DNA from: Echinicola salinicaeni
GTDB taxonomy: Bacteria > Bacteroidota > Bacteroidia > Cytophagales > Cyclobacteriaceae
Assembly (NCBI RefSeq): GCF_014280965.1
Contig: NZ_JACODZ010000002.1
Coordinates: 124,001-188,000 of the forward strand
Length of the DNA: 64,000 nt
Direction of reading: 5' to 3'
A model generated the notes under the pieces. The model was not told where the DNA came from. It saw nothing but the letters and a program-made list of their open reading frames with translations, and did not search any database. Positions 35,899 to 44,078 of the stretch are shown in pieces. The translations under genes were made by a program, and so were the position numbers. Every line of letters starts with the position of its first letter. Positions within the stretch are counted from its first letter, which is position 1.

Positions 35899-35920
35899 AT
35901 TTGTATGATGTATGACAAAT
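35899..35920. promoter_or_regulatory. Candidate operator of the FadR-type regulator
   Basis: ATTTGT and ACAAAT form an inverted repeat separated by 10 nt containing the repeated TATGATGTATGA, 28 bp before the GntR gene. Position and spacing suit an autoregulatory site for a FadR-subfamily repressor of the galactonate genes. Confidence 0.45.
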
Positions 35921-35948
35921 TTATATCTTTTGAAAAATACAAGAATTT

Positions 35949-36692
35949 ATGTTTCAACAGATTGGGAAGAAGAAGCCTTTAAGCCAGCAAATAGTAGAAG
36001 ATATAACCCGTTCCATTCGTGAAGGGAAGTATTTGCCCGGTCAGCAAATCCCGACAGAAAATGCCCTTTGTGAAATTTTTAATGTGAGCCGTACGGCTAT
36101 CAGAGAAGCCATAAAGATATTAAGTGCAAGAGGAATAATAGAGGTCAAAAAGGGCAGTGGTGCTTTTGTTACGGAGGTAAGTGTGCAAAATGCCTCAGAA
36201 ATATTGAATATGTTTTTTGAGCTTTCCTCAGACACAGACCTGATCCTTCAGACCATTGAGACCAGGCAGCTGTTGGAACCGCAGATTGCCAGGGAAGCTG
36301 CTGAAAAGAGAAATGAAGACCATATCAAATTGCTGGAGAAAAATATGCGGGCAATGCAGCAATGTCCTTTGGATAAGAAGAAAAAAGAGGCAGAGCTGGA
36401 CAATGAGTTTCATAGGATTTTATTGACAATTACAGGTAATAAGGTACTCGTATTATTATTAAGCCCTGTTTTTAACCTCATGCCCAAATTCAAAGTCAAT
36501 GTTTTTGCCAAGCCAGCGGCAGGGGATTTGGAAGCCGAGAAAATCAATATGCTCCGGCACCATGGTGATATTCTCTCAGCCATTAAAGAAAAGCATCCTG
36601 ATGCTGCGGAAATGGCGATGAGAAAACATTTGAAAGATACTTGGGACAATTACTATAAATCCCTACCCAAACCGGAATCAGGCAAGTCTTAG
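35949..36692 (+). CDS. GntR/FadR-family transcriptional regulator (galactonate cluster)
   Basis: A 247-aa repressor-type protein. The winged helix lies at about 8-75 (QQIVEDITRSIREGKYLPGQQIPTENALCEIFNVSRTAIREAIKILSARGIIEVKKGSGAFV, which is nearly consensus for GntR proteins). An all-helical FCD ligand-binding domain (about 95-235) follows, with RQLLEPQIAREAAE, DNEFHRILLTITGN and a C-terminal histidine region (MLRHHGDILSAI) providing likely metal-site residues. FCD members commonly bind sugar acids. The stop codon is immediately followed by the ATG of the aldolase gene, so it heads a galactonate operon and probably senses galactonate or its dehydration product (inference). Confidence 0.92.
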   Translation: MFQQIGKKKPLSQQIVEDITRSIREGKYLPGQQIPTENALCEIFNVSRTAIREAIKILSARGIIEVKKGSGAFVTEVSVQNASEILNMFFELSSDTDLILQTIETRQLLEPQIAREAAEKRNEDHIKLLEKNMRAMQQCPLDKKKKEAELDNEFHRILLTITGNKVLVLLLSPVFNLMPKFKVNVFAKPAAGDLEAEKINMLRHHGDILSAIKEKHPDAAEMAMRKHLKDTWDNYYKSLPKPESGKS

Positions 36693-37349
36693 ATGTTAAA
36701 TATGATGAGCAAAGAAGAAATAAAAGATTTTATCCTAAAGGAAAAACTCATAGCTATAGTCAGGACGAGGACGCAATCGGAAGTGCCTGTAATTATTGAA
36801 GGACTTTCGGCCGGAGGAATCAAGGTCTTAGAAATCACCTCCAATACTTCCGGTTTTGAGAGAATGATAAGGGAAAGTCGCATGAAACATCCTGATGCTG
36901 TCATCGGAGCAGGGACCGTTACCAATGTGTCCGTGGCTGAAAAGGCCCTAAAAGCAGGAGCCCAGTTTTTGGTGTCTCCCAATACCCGAAAGGAGTTGGT
37001 GAAAATGGCCCATGAACATCAGGTACCTATTGTAATGGGAGCCTTGACACCAACGGAGATAAGCGATGCAGTGGAAGCAGGAGCAGATATTGTCAAATTA
37101 TTCCCTGCAGCCAATTTTGGTAACAACTATTTGAAAGCGATTAAAGGTCCCTTTGATGAAGTGAGTTTCTTTGCTGTGGGAGGGATTAACTTAGACAATA
37201 TGCTTGAATGGTTGGAGGCAGGAGCTGCTGGTCTCGGCTTGGGGAGCGTGTTGACTAATATTGAAAAGGGTGAATTCACTAAGGGAAATATTGAGAGCAA
37301 AGCCAGGGGTTTTGTGGAAAAATTAAAGAGTTATCATGGGAGATCTTAA
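36693..37349 (+). CDS. eda: KDPG/KDPGal aldolase (2-dehydro-3-deoxy-phosphogluconate/galactonate aldolase)
   Basis: A 218-aa class I aldolase with a TIM barrel. Schiff-base Lys135 is in DIVKLFPAANFG, the family-defining motif. GGIKVLEITSNT carries the conserved Glu of the second strand, GAGTVTN the phosphate-side loop, and FAVGGINLDN the glycine-rich C-terminal phosphate-binding region. It splits 2-keto-3-deoxy-6-phospho sugar acids into pyruvate and glyceraldehyde-3-phosphate. In this cluster the likely substrate is the galactonate-derived KDPGal, although sequence alone does not separate KDPG from KDPGal. It abuts the GntR stop and overlaps the dehydratase gene by 14 bp. Confidence 0.92.
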   Translation: MLNMMSKEEIKDFILKEKLIAIVRTRTQSEVPVIIEGLSAGGIKVLEITSNTSGFERMIRESRMKHPDAVIGAGTVTNVSVAEKALKAGAQFLVSPNTRKELVKMAHEHQVPIVMGALTPTEISDAVEAGADIVKLFPAANFGNNYLKAIKGPFDEVSFFAVGGINLDNMLEWLEAGAAGLGLGSVLTNIEKGEFTKGNIESKARGFVEKLKSYHGRS

Positions 37350-38493
37350 AATTGAGCGAATAGAATTATTTAAAGTACCACCACGCTGGCTATTTATAAA
37401 AATCACCACCAAATCCGGAATTGTGGGCTGGGGTGAGCCAGTAATTGAGGGCAAGGCAGCTACCGTTGAGGCCTGTGTGCGGGAAATGGAACAGTACCTG
37501 ATCGGCAGAAATGCCAATGAAATAGAAGATATCTGGCAGGTGCTTTACCGTGGAGGTTTTTATAGAGGAGGGCCGATTTTAATGAGTGCCATTTCAGGTA
37601 TTGATCAGGCCCTTTGGGATATCAAGGGCAAACACCTGAATGTGCCGGTATATGAGCTTTTGGGTGGGGCAGTCCGCAAAAAGATGAAAATGTATTGCTG
37701 GATCGGCGGAGATCATCCAGAGGTGGTTTTGGAGCAGGCGCAGGAAAAGGTGGATGCGGGATATAAGGCCGTAAAAATGAATGCCACAGGAGAATTGGAT
37801 TGGGTGGCTTCAATAAGGGATGTAAAAAAGGTAGTGGATAATATCAAATTGCTCAGAGAGACTTTCGGATATGATCTGGATGTAGGTTTGGATTTTCATG
37901 GAAGGGTGCACAAACCTATGGTGAAAAGATTGATAGATGAATTGGCCGACTACGAGCCACTTTTTATTGAGGAACCAGTGTTGTCAGAAAATAATGAAGC
38001 CTTAAAGCATATCTATGCCTATACTTCAATTCCAATTGCCACTGGGGAAAGGATGTTTTCGAGATGGGATTTTAAAGCATTATTGCACGAGGGAGTGGTG
38101 GATATTATCCAGCCTGACCTAAGTCATGCAGGTGGAATTTCAGAGGTCAGAAGGATAGCGGCGATGGCGGAGGCCTATGACATCACCTTGGCACCGCATT
38201 GCCCTTTGGGGCCTGTTTCACTTGCTTCGGCTTTGCATGTTGATTTTGTTTCCGCCAATGCCATTATTCAAGAAAGTAGTTTGGGAATACACTATAATAA
38301 AGGTTTTGACCTGTTGGATTATGTGTTGAATCCAGAGGCATTTGAACTTGAAGATGGCTATGTCAAGCTCTTTGATAGACCAGGATTGGGGATAGAAATG
38401 AATGAGGAAAAACTGTTGGAAGGACAGGAAATTGGCCATAACTGGGCCAACCCGATTTGGAGAAACAAAGATGGGAATTTTGCAGAATGGTAA
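37336..38493 (+). CDS. dgoD: D-galactonate dehydratase
   Basis: A 385-aa enolase-superfamily (mandelate racemase subgroup) enzyme converting D-galactonate to 2-keto-3-deoxygalactonate. Capping domain about 1-115, barrel about 125-360. Expected residues are all present: metal ligands Asp186 (GLDFHGRVHKP), Glu212 (FIEEPV) and Glu238 (ATGERMFSR), with His188 and His288 (APHCPLGP) as the catalytic pair. These sit at a constant +3 offset from the residue numbers I recall for E. coli DgoD. QPDLSHAGGI and SLGIHYNKG are likewise DgoD-like. It overlaps the aldolase gene by 14 bp. Highly confident because whole blocks, not only the superfamily motifs, match the E. coli enzyme. Confidence 0.95.
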   Translation: MGDLKIERIELFKVPPRWLFIKITTKSGIVGWGEPVIEGKAATVEACVREMEQYLIGRNANEIEDIWQVLYRGGFYRGGPILMSAISGIDQALWDIKGKHLNVPVYELLGGAVRKKMKMYCWIGGDHPEVVLEQAQEKVDAGYKAVKMNATGELDWVASIRDVKKVVDNIKLLRETFGYDLDVGLDFHGRVHKPMVKRLIDELADYEPLFIEEPVLSENNEALKHIYAYTSIPIATGERMFSRWDFKALLHEGVVDIIQPDLSHAGGISEVRRIAAMAEAYDITLAPHCPLGPVSLASALHVDFVSANAIIQESSLGIHYNKGFDLLDYVLNPEAFELEDGYVKLFDRPGLGIEMNEEKLLEGQEIGHNWANPIWRNKDGNFAEW

Positions 38494-38497
38494 TATG

Positions 38498-38542
38498 AAG
38501 TATTCAGTATCCAGTAGTGAGTATTGAGTCATCAGTATCAAG
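38498..38542 (+). repeat. Imperfect short tandem repeat (AGTAT units)
   Basis: Units such as TATTCAGTATCCAGTA and GTATTGAGTCATCAGTAT repeat imperfectly just after the dgoD stop. The 312-bp gap to the permease gene also holds the hairpin at 38613-38635 and otherwise nothing I recognise; it looks like accumulated non-coding repeat debris. Confidence 0.45.
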
Positions 38543-38612
38543 ATTGAAGAACAATGTTTGGAGGTACGAATTAGGAAGTTGTAATTAAGGATAATCTGTG
38601 AATCCAAAGGTT

Positions 38613-38635
38613 GTACCAAGTCTTCGACCTGGTAC
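38613..38635. repeat. Tight intergenic hairpin (10-bp stem, 3-nt loop)
   Basis: GTACCAAGTC pairs with GACCTGGTAC with one A-C mismatch around a TTC loop. There is no T-run on either side, so it is not a simple terminator. REP-like dispersed element is the most likely nature. Confidence 0.5.
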
Positions 38636-38804
38636 TTGTAAATTTGAGCCTCTGGCCCAAAAAATAGAAATGAGCCAAGAAAATTCAGGTTGTCATGCCT
38701 TGTGTCTGTCTTCCAAAAATGCAGATCAGATTAATTGAGCTTAATTCGAGATGACATACTTATTGACCACCTTATAAACAATTAACTTAATAAACCCTAA
38801 CCCA

Positions 38805-40127
38805 ATGACCTATTTGATTGCACTTTTGATTTCCTTGACCCTTCTGGTGCTGGGAATAGTCAAGTTTAAAGTACATCCATTTTTTATGTTGCTCATTTCT
38901 GCCCTAAGTTATGGCTTTATCTCAGGTATGAGTACTGAACTAATCCTAGATGCTGTCAATAATGGCTTTGGGAACATTCTAGGTAAAATTGGCTTGATTA
39001 TTCTCTTTGGGGTAACCATCGGGACCATATTGGAGAAATCAGGCGGGGCCTTGGCTATTGCAAACCGAATTCTTCAAAAAATTGGGAAAAAGTCCATTCA
39101 TTTGGCCATGATGCTTACGGGGTATTTCCTTTCTATACCCGTTTTTGCAGATAGTGCTTTGATGATGATGAATCCATTGAACAAGATGCTTTCCTCCAAG
39201 GCTGGAGTGTCATTTGCGGGGACCACCGCTGCCTTAGCCATGGGCTTGACAGCTTCACATGTGATGGTTCCACCTACTCCGGGGCCGATTGCCGCTGCAG
39301 GCATTTTGGGAGCAAATCTGGGCGATGTGATCAGTTGGGGGATTTTGGTGAGTGGCTTGTCTCTTTTTACTTGCTATTGGTATGCAACTAGGGTGGCTTC
39401 TAAAATCAATTTGCCTGTTGAGGTTGATGTGGTAGTGGAAAGAGGTGAAGAACCTAAACTCTGGAAATCCATTTTAGCAGTGTTGATTCCCCTGATATTG
39501 ATTTTGATAAAATCTGTGTTGGAATACCCCAGTGTTCATTTGGAACCATCCCTTTGGGTGGATATTTTAACCTTTTTGGGTACTCCAGTAATAGCCTTGT
39601 TTGTGGGGGTATTGCTGGCTTTGACTTTACCTAAAAAACTGGATGAAAGGGTTTTTTCCTCAAAGGGCTGGATAGGGGAATCCCTGCGGGTGGCAGCTCC
39701 AATAATACTGATCACAGGGGCCGGAGGAATATTTGGAAAAATGCTCCAAAACTCCGGGATAGCAGAAATGATCACAGGTAGTTTTGTTGGAATGAAATGG
39801 GGCTTGTTTTTCCCTTTTATTTTGGCTGCAAGTTTAAAAACTACCCAAGGCTCTTCCACGGTGGCCTTGGTGACCACTGCATCCATTTGTGCCCCATTAA
39901 TGCCAGTATTAGGACTTGATAATCCCTTTATGCAGACCATGACAGTATTGGCCATCGGTGCAGGTTCTTCTGTAGCCTCTCATGTGAATGACAGTTTCTT
40001 TTGGGTGCTCACCCAACTTACTGGAATGAACGTAAAACAAGGTTACCAGGTACAGACGGCCGGGACATTTATCTTTGGTACCACAGCCATGTTATTGATC
40101 TTTATTATCACTCAAATATTTGCCTAA
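38805..40127 (+). CDS. GntP-family gluconate/sugar-acid:H+ symporter
   Basis: A 440-aa polytopic inner-membrane permease of the GntP family with about 12 hydrophobic segments. It has family-typical GLILLFGVTIGTILEKSGGALAIANRIL-like sequence, SIPVFADSALMMMNPLNK, TASHVMVPPTPGPIAAAGILGA and, near the C-terminus, TTQGSSTVALVTTASICAPLMP and SVASHVNDSFFWVL. The family imports gluconate and related sugar acids with protons. Given the adjacent dgoD, D-galactonate is the probable substrate (inference). It starts after a 312-bp gap from dgoD, so it may have its own promoter, and is followed 1 nt later by a lactonase gene. Confidence 0.93.
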   Translation: MTYLIALLISLTLLVLGIVKFKVHPFFMLLISALSYGFISGMSTELILDAVNNGFGNILGKIGLIILFGVTIGTILEKSGGALAIANRILQKIGKKSIHLAMMLTGYFLSIPVFADSALMMMNPLNKMLSSKAGVSFAGTTAALAMGLTASHVMVPPTPGPIAAAGILGANLGDVISWGILVSGLSLFTCYWYATRVASKINLPVEVDVVVERGEEPKLWKSILAVLIPLILILIKSVLEYPSVHLEPSLWVDILTFLGTPVIALFVGVLLALTLPKKLDERVFSSKGWIGESLRVAAPIILITGAGGIFGKMLQNSGIAEMITGSFVGMKWGLFFPFILAASLKTTQGSSTVALVTTASICAPLMPVLGLDNPFMQTMTVLAIGAGSSVASHVNDSFFWVLTQLTGMNVKQGYQVQTAGTFIFGTTAMLLIFIITQIFA

Positions 40128-40128
40128 A

Positions 40129-41169
40129 ATGAAAGCTAATTACCTTGTTTTTGCCCTATGCCTATCTGCTTTGACAGCTTGTCAAAAAAACAAAGAATCC
40201 CAAACTGCTGATATTGATGATTCAAAAGTTTTGGTGGAAAAAGAAAGTCGTTATACTGTTGAGATATTGGATGATGAGGCCTTGGAAATCATTTCTACAG
40301 ATGTCGAAATAAGCCTTTTGGCAACAGGCTTTACCTGGACCGAGGGCCCGCTTTGGGTGGAAGAAGGGCAATATTTGCTTTTTTCTGATATCCCCCAAAA
40401 TAAGGTCTATAAGTTAGACGCAGCAGGTGATACCAGTACTTATTTGCAGCCTTCAGGTTATTCGGGAAAGGGCAACTATAGCAATGAGCCAGGCTCCAAC
40501 GGCTTGATCTTGGATAGCAATGGGGATTTGATCCTGATGCAACATGGGGATAGGAGGATCGCTAGAATGAAGGCAAGACTGGATCAACCAAACGCAGATT
40601 TTGAGACTTTAGTAGATAAGTACCAAGGTCAGCGTTTCAACTCACCCAATGATGGGGTGTTTGATAAAAAAGGAAACTTATATTTTACTGATCCTCCCTA
40701 TGGTTTGCCACCTGAATTTATGGGTAAGGAACTGGACTTTCAAGGCGTTTATTGTTTCCTGAATACCGGTGAGCTGTTGCTTTTGGACAGCCTGTCCAGG
40801 CCCAATGGGATAGCACTGTCTCCAAAAGAGGATAAACTCTATGTGGCTGTTTCGGATGAAAAGCATGCAGTATGGTATCAGTATGATTTGGCTGCAACAG
40901 GTAAAGTGAGTAATAAGAAAATCTTTTACGATGCAACAGGTTTGGTAAAACCCGGGGGAGCCAATGGCCTTCCTGATGGAATGGAGGTTCACAGCAAAGG
41001 CTATCTTTTTGCAACCGGACCGGGAGGTTTATGGATCTTCAGTCCTGAAGGGAAAGCCCTGGCCAGAATATATACGGGACAACTTACTTCCAACTGCGCC
41101 TTTACTGCTGATGAAAAGTACCTATTCCTCACCGCACATAAAGATATTTTAAGGGTACGACTGAATTAA
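40129..41169 (+). CDS. SMP-30/gluconolactonase-family lipoprotein
   Basis: A 346-aa lipoprotein (MKANYLVFALCLSALTAC, acylated Cys18) with a six-bladed SMP-30/gluconolactonase propeller. Metal-binding residues are visible: Glu in FTWTEGPLW, Asn in RFNSPNDGV, and the Asp of PDGMEVHSKG. Blade motifs include GNLYFTDPPYGLP and NGIALSPKEDKLYVAV. The enzyme would hydrolyse sugar lactones such as galactono- or gluconolactone in the periplasm, supplying the acid taken up by the GntP permease whose stop lies 1 nt upstream. The start is ATG 40129; the upstream TTG overlaps the permease gene and would spoil the lipoprotein signal. Confidence 0.9.
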   Translation: MKANYLVFALCLSALTACQKNKESQTADIDDSKVLVEKESRYTVEILDDEALEIISTDVEISLLATGFTWTEGPLWVEEGQYLLFSDIPQNKVYKLDAAGDTSTYLQPSGYSGKGNYSNEPGSNGLILDSNGDLILMQHGDRRIARMKARLDQPNADFETLVDKYQGQRFNSPNDGVFDKKGNLYFTDPPYGLPPEFMGKELDFQGVYCFLNTGELLLLDSLSRPNGIALSPKEDKLYVAVSDEKHAVWYQYDLAATGKVSNKKIFYDATGLVKPGGANGLPDGMEVHSKGYLFATGPGGLWIFSPEGKALARIYTGQLTSNCAFTADEKYLFLTAHKDILRVRLN

Positions 41170-41548
41170 AGTGAGATGAAATCAACTTTTCAAAATTTAT
41201 TGGGATTTAGAGTTTGTTAATTACTAATTGCTGTAAACCATTAGGAGTTGACCAGCATGTTTTTTAAAGAACTACAGATGGCAATTGTAGACTGGTTTTA
41301 TCCGATTTTAATACCTGCCTCTTATCCAATAGGGTAGAACGGGGATTTTAGACAGACAATTTTAATTGGTATAAAGACGAGCGGTCTATTTTTTACAATT
41401 TAACAGGGGCGGTCCTCCATAAAAAGTCTTCCTGCGCTAAGGATGATGTATTTCTATTTTTCACTCATCCAATAGCCTACTTACATATTTTTTATTGAAG
41501 GAAAGCAAGTTAGGGATTTAAATAGTCTAAAACCACCTTAAGTGATTC
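41170..41548. other. Gene-free stretch before the cytochrome operon
   Basis: About 380 bp with no convincing ORF, only a 26-codon ATG frame at 41257-41337 without supporting features. No terminator with a T-run was found after the lactonase gene. Confidence 0.5.
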
Positions 41549-41570
41549 TTGTCACATCCTTTGGTGACAA
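41549..41570. promoter_or_regulatory. Perfect inverted repeat upstream of di-haem cytochrome (FNR/CRP-like candidate)
   Basis: TTGTCAC and GTGACAA flank an 8-nt centre, 46 bp before the cytochrome ATG. The TTG...CAA ends and 22-bp span resemble CRP/FNR-family operators, which suit control of a respiratory cytochrome, but no regulator of that family is in the window. Confidence 0.45.
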
Positions 41571-41615
41571 AATTGAAGATTTTTGAGAATTACTAGAACG
41601 GAAAAATTCAATCTA

Positions 41616-42671
41616 ATGAAAAAAATAATACTATGGTTCTCCGCTTTGGTAGGACTTGTAGGCATATTGATAGGCTTTGTGCTGGTGCTGGTCTTGATCC
41701 TGTTTCTTTCGGAACAGGGAGTGGAATTGCCCACTTTTGTGACTGAGGAAGTGCAGAAAGAGCTTCCTGTGGAAAGCACAATAAGCAAGCTGTTGCCTTT
41801 GGCAGCAGCAGAAGGAATGTGGCAGGCACCCGATTGGAAAGCTGTGGAGGATGAAGAAAATGCCCAAGATATAAAATATGGAAAAGAGCTGGTTGTGCAT
41901 ACCGCAAAGTACCTAGGGCCAAAAGGAACAGTGATGGCTATCTCCAATGGTCTGAACTGCCAAAATTGCCATCTGCAGGGTGGTACGGTGCCTTTAGGCA
42001 ATAATTATGGTGCAGTAGTTGCTACTTATCCCAAAGTCAGGGCACGTTCTGGCAAATTGGCCGATATCGCAGACCGGATAAACGGTTGCTTTGAGCGTAG
42101 TTTGAATGGAAAGCCATTGGACCGGGAATCAAAAGAGATGAAGGCCATGGTAGCTTATATGAAATGGTTGGGCAAGGAGGTGCCAAGCGGTGAAAAGCCA
42201 ATGGGTACGGGGATCTATGCCCTTGGATTTATGGACAGGGCCGCAGACCCGCTCAAGGGTAAGGCGGTCTATTCCAATAATTGCCAATCATGCCACCAAG
42301 TAGACGGGCAGGGCATGCTGGACCAAGCAGGTCAGGAATATATTTATCCCCCACTATGGGGAGAAAACAGTTATAATCAAGGGGCAGGGCTATACAGGAT
42401 GTCCCGTTTTGCTGGTTATGTGAAGGCCAATATGCCCTTGGGGGCGAGTTTTGAAAATCCGATGCTCACTGATGAGGAAGCCTGGGATGTGGCGGCTTAT
42501 GTGAATAGTTTGGATAGACCTGAAAAGGACCTTTCCAGAGATTGGCCGGACATTGCCAAAAAGCCTTTGGATCATCCCTTTGGACCTTATGCAGATGAAT
42601 TCACTGAGGAACAACATAAATTCGGGCCATTTAAGCCTATTCAAAATGCCAAAAAATCCATTGCGCAATGA
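41616..42671 (+). CDS. Di-haem c-type cytochrome (thiosulfate dehydrogenase TsdA-like)
   Basis: A 351-aa protein with an N-terminal membrane anchor or signal (ILWFSALVGLVGILIGFVLVLVLILFL) and two cytochrome c domains. Haem site 1 is NCQNCH (Cys115) and site 2 is NCQSCH (Cys223). The segment VRARSGKLADIADRINGCFERSLNGKPLD and MKAMVAYMKWLGKEVP after the first haem resemble TsdA and related SoxAX-type domains, so oxidation or reduction of a sulfur compound is possible. The cysteine in INGCFERS is the equivalent of the axial haem ligand region in TsdA (from memory). It overlaps the downstream barrel gene by ATGA. The start is ATG 41616, not the TTG 33 bp earlier, to give a clean anchor. Confidence 0.85.
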   Translation: MKKIILWFSALVGLVGILIGFVLVLVLILFLSEQGVELPTFVTEEVQKELPVESTISKLLPLAAAEGMWQAPDWKAVEDEENAQDIKYGKELVVHTAKYLGPKGTVMAISNGLNCQNCHLQGGTVPLGNNYGAVVATYPKVRARSGKLADIADRINGCFERSLNGKPLDRESKEMKAMVAYMKWLGKEVPSGEKPMGTGIYALGFMDRAADPLKGKAVYSNNCQSCHQVDGQGMLDQAGQEYIYPPLWGENSYNQGAGLYRMSRFAGYVKANMPLGASFENPMLTDEEAWDVAAYVNSLDRPEKDLSRDWPDIAKKPLDHPFGPYADEFTEEQHKFGPFKPIQNAKKSIAQ

Positions 42672-44023
42672 GTAGAAAGTATGTATTGATCATATTGCTT
42701 TGGAGCATATCCCTATGGGCAGTGGGGCAGGTGCAGGAGGAAAAGGACTGGGAGATTTCCCCAGATGTCCATTATAGGGCCTTTTGGATGAACACCACTT
42801 ATCCCGGATTTGATTTTCGCTCGGATTATGCCCTGGGAATGAGCCTTAACTTAGGGGCCAAGCTCAGCTACCGAAAAAATTGGCATTTTGGTGTAGGCTA
42901 TCGCATGTTTGGCAATGTGTTCAGTTCCGAGTTTTGGACCCCTGATCCTGTATCCGGAAGACCTAGTCGCTACGAGCCAGGATTATTTGATCTGAAAGAT
43001 CCCCAAGACAAGTTTTTTGGAAACCTTGAAACCCGTTATCTAGGCTATGAAGGTGCAAAATTTGGTGTCAATATCGGCAGAATGGGGATTGACCAAGACT
43101 GGATCAATGCCCAGGATGGACGCTTGGCACCAACCGTAATAGAAGGTTTGCATACCTGGTTCCGTCCTGATGACCGCTGGAAATTTTCCCTTTGGGCCAT
43201 CAATAGGTTTGGTGTCAGGGGCAGTAGTTCCTTTTTCAAACCTGGAGAAAGCATAGGCCTTTTTCCTGTTGGCAGATCTGAACAGGGAAGCCCTTCCGAA
43301 TATGCAGGCAATACCCATAGCCCTTGGGCAGGAATAGTGGAAATAGACCGCATCTGGAAGGAAGGATGGAAGCTGCATTATTCCAATACCATGGCCGCGA
43401 ATCTTTTTACCACTTCCATGCTGCAAATCGAAAAAAGGAGAAAACTGGAAAATAGTTCCTGGGTGTACGGCGTTCAAATGGGCTATCAAAGTGGGATAGG
43501 GGAAGGCGGAGATGCAGATCCTGTGGTGCGCTATAAGAATCCTGATGATAGGAATTATTCCATTTCTACGCGGCTGCTCTGGAAGCCGAGGAACTGGACC
43601 CTTCATGTGAACTATACGCATGTGGATGGAAAGGGGCGCTGGTTAAGCCCAAGGGAATGGGGCAAGGATGCTTGGTATACCTTTATTCCAAGGGAAAGAA
43701 ATGAAGGGAATAGCCAATTGGATGCCCTTACGGCCCATGTGGCTTATAGGCTGAAAAATATTCCGATGAGTTTCTATACCTGGGGAGGATTACACTGGCT
43801 GCCCGATCTCAATGATGCCCAGTCTAATAAGTACAATATGCCCAGCTATAGGCAAATCAACTTTGGCATGAAATACCAACCAGAAAATATCAAGGGACTG
43901 GATGTGCACCTTATGCTGATCAGCAAGGAGCCCATGGACAGTGAAGGCCTAACCAATGGACAGATTTTCAATAAGGTAGAAATGCTCCATTTCAATGCTA
44001 TTGTCAACTGGCGGTGGGAGTAG
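42668..44023 (+). CDS. Outer-membrane beta-barrel protein (porin-like)
   Basis: A 451-aa protein with signal peptide (YVLIILLWSISLWAVGQVQ) followed by many alternating amphipathic strands rich in Tyr/Trp/Phe (GVGYRMFGNVFSSEFW, WKFSLWAINRFGVRG, YSISTRLLWKPRNWTLHVNYTHVDG) and a C-terminus ending WRWE. The layout resembles OprD or alginate-export type porins, with INIGRMGIDQDWINAQDGRLAPTVIEGL-like sequence seen in porins that bind anionic substrates. It is translationally coupled (ATGA overlap) to the di-haem cytochrome, suggesting entry of the cytochrome's substrate. I cannot name the substrate. Confidence 0.78.
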   Translation: MSRKYVLIILLWSISLWAVGQVQEEKDWEISPDVHYRAFWMNTTYPGFDFRSDYALGMSLNLGAKLSYRKNWHFGVGYRMFGNVFSSEFWTPDPVSGRPSRYEPGLFDLKDPQDKFFGNLETRYLGYEGAKFGVNIGRMGIDQDWINAQDGRLAPTVIEGLHTWFRPDDRWKFSLWAINRFGVRGSSSFFKPGESIGLFPVGRSEQGSPSEYAGNTHSPWAGIVEIDRIWKEGWKLHYSNTMAANLFTTSMLQIEKRRKLENSSWVYGVQMGYQSGIGEGGDADPVVRYKNPDDRNYSISTRLLWKPRNWTLHVNYTHVDGKGRWLSPREWGKDAWYTFIPRERNEGNSQLDALTAHVAYRLKNIPMSFYTWGGLHWLPDLNDAQSNKYNMPSYRQINFGMKYQPENIKGLDVHLMLISKEPMDSEGLTNGQIFNKVEMLHFNAIVNWRWE

Positions 44024-44041
44024 GATATAGCGTGAGATTAA

Positions 44042-44061
44042 TTAAGAAGTTTACTTCTTAA
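44042..44061. terminator. Candidate bidirectional terminator between convergent genes
   Basis: TTAAGAAG and CTTCTTAA form a perfect 8-bp stem around a 4-nt loop, 18 bp before the end of the convergent HxlR gene. The stem is AT-rich and T-runs are short, so efficiency is uncertain. Confidence 0.4.
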
Positions 44062-44078
44062 ATACGACAGGTAATATA

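Noticed and set aside
41257-41337. 26-codon ATG frame (MFFKELQMAIVDWF...) in the gap before the cytochrome gene
   Set aside because: Too short and without supporting context; no ribosome site and not next to a promoter-like element.
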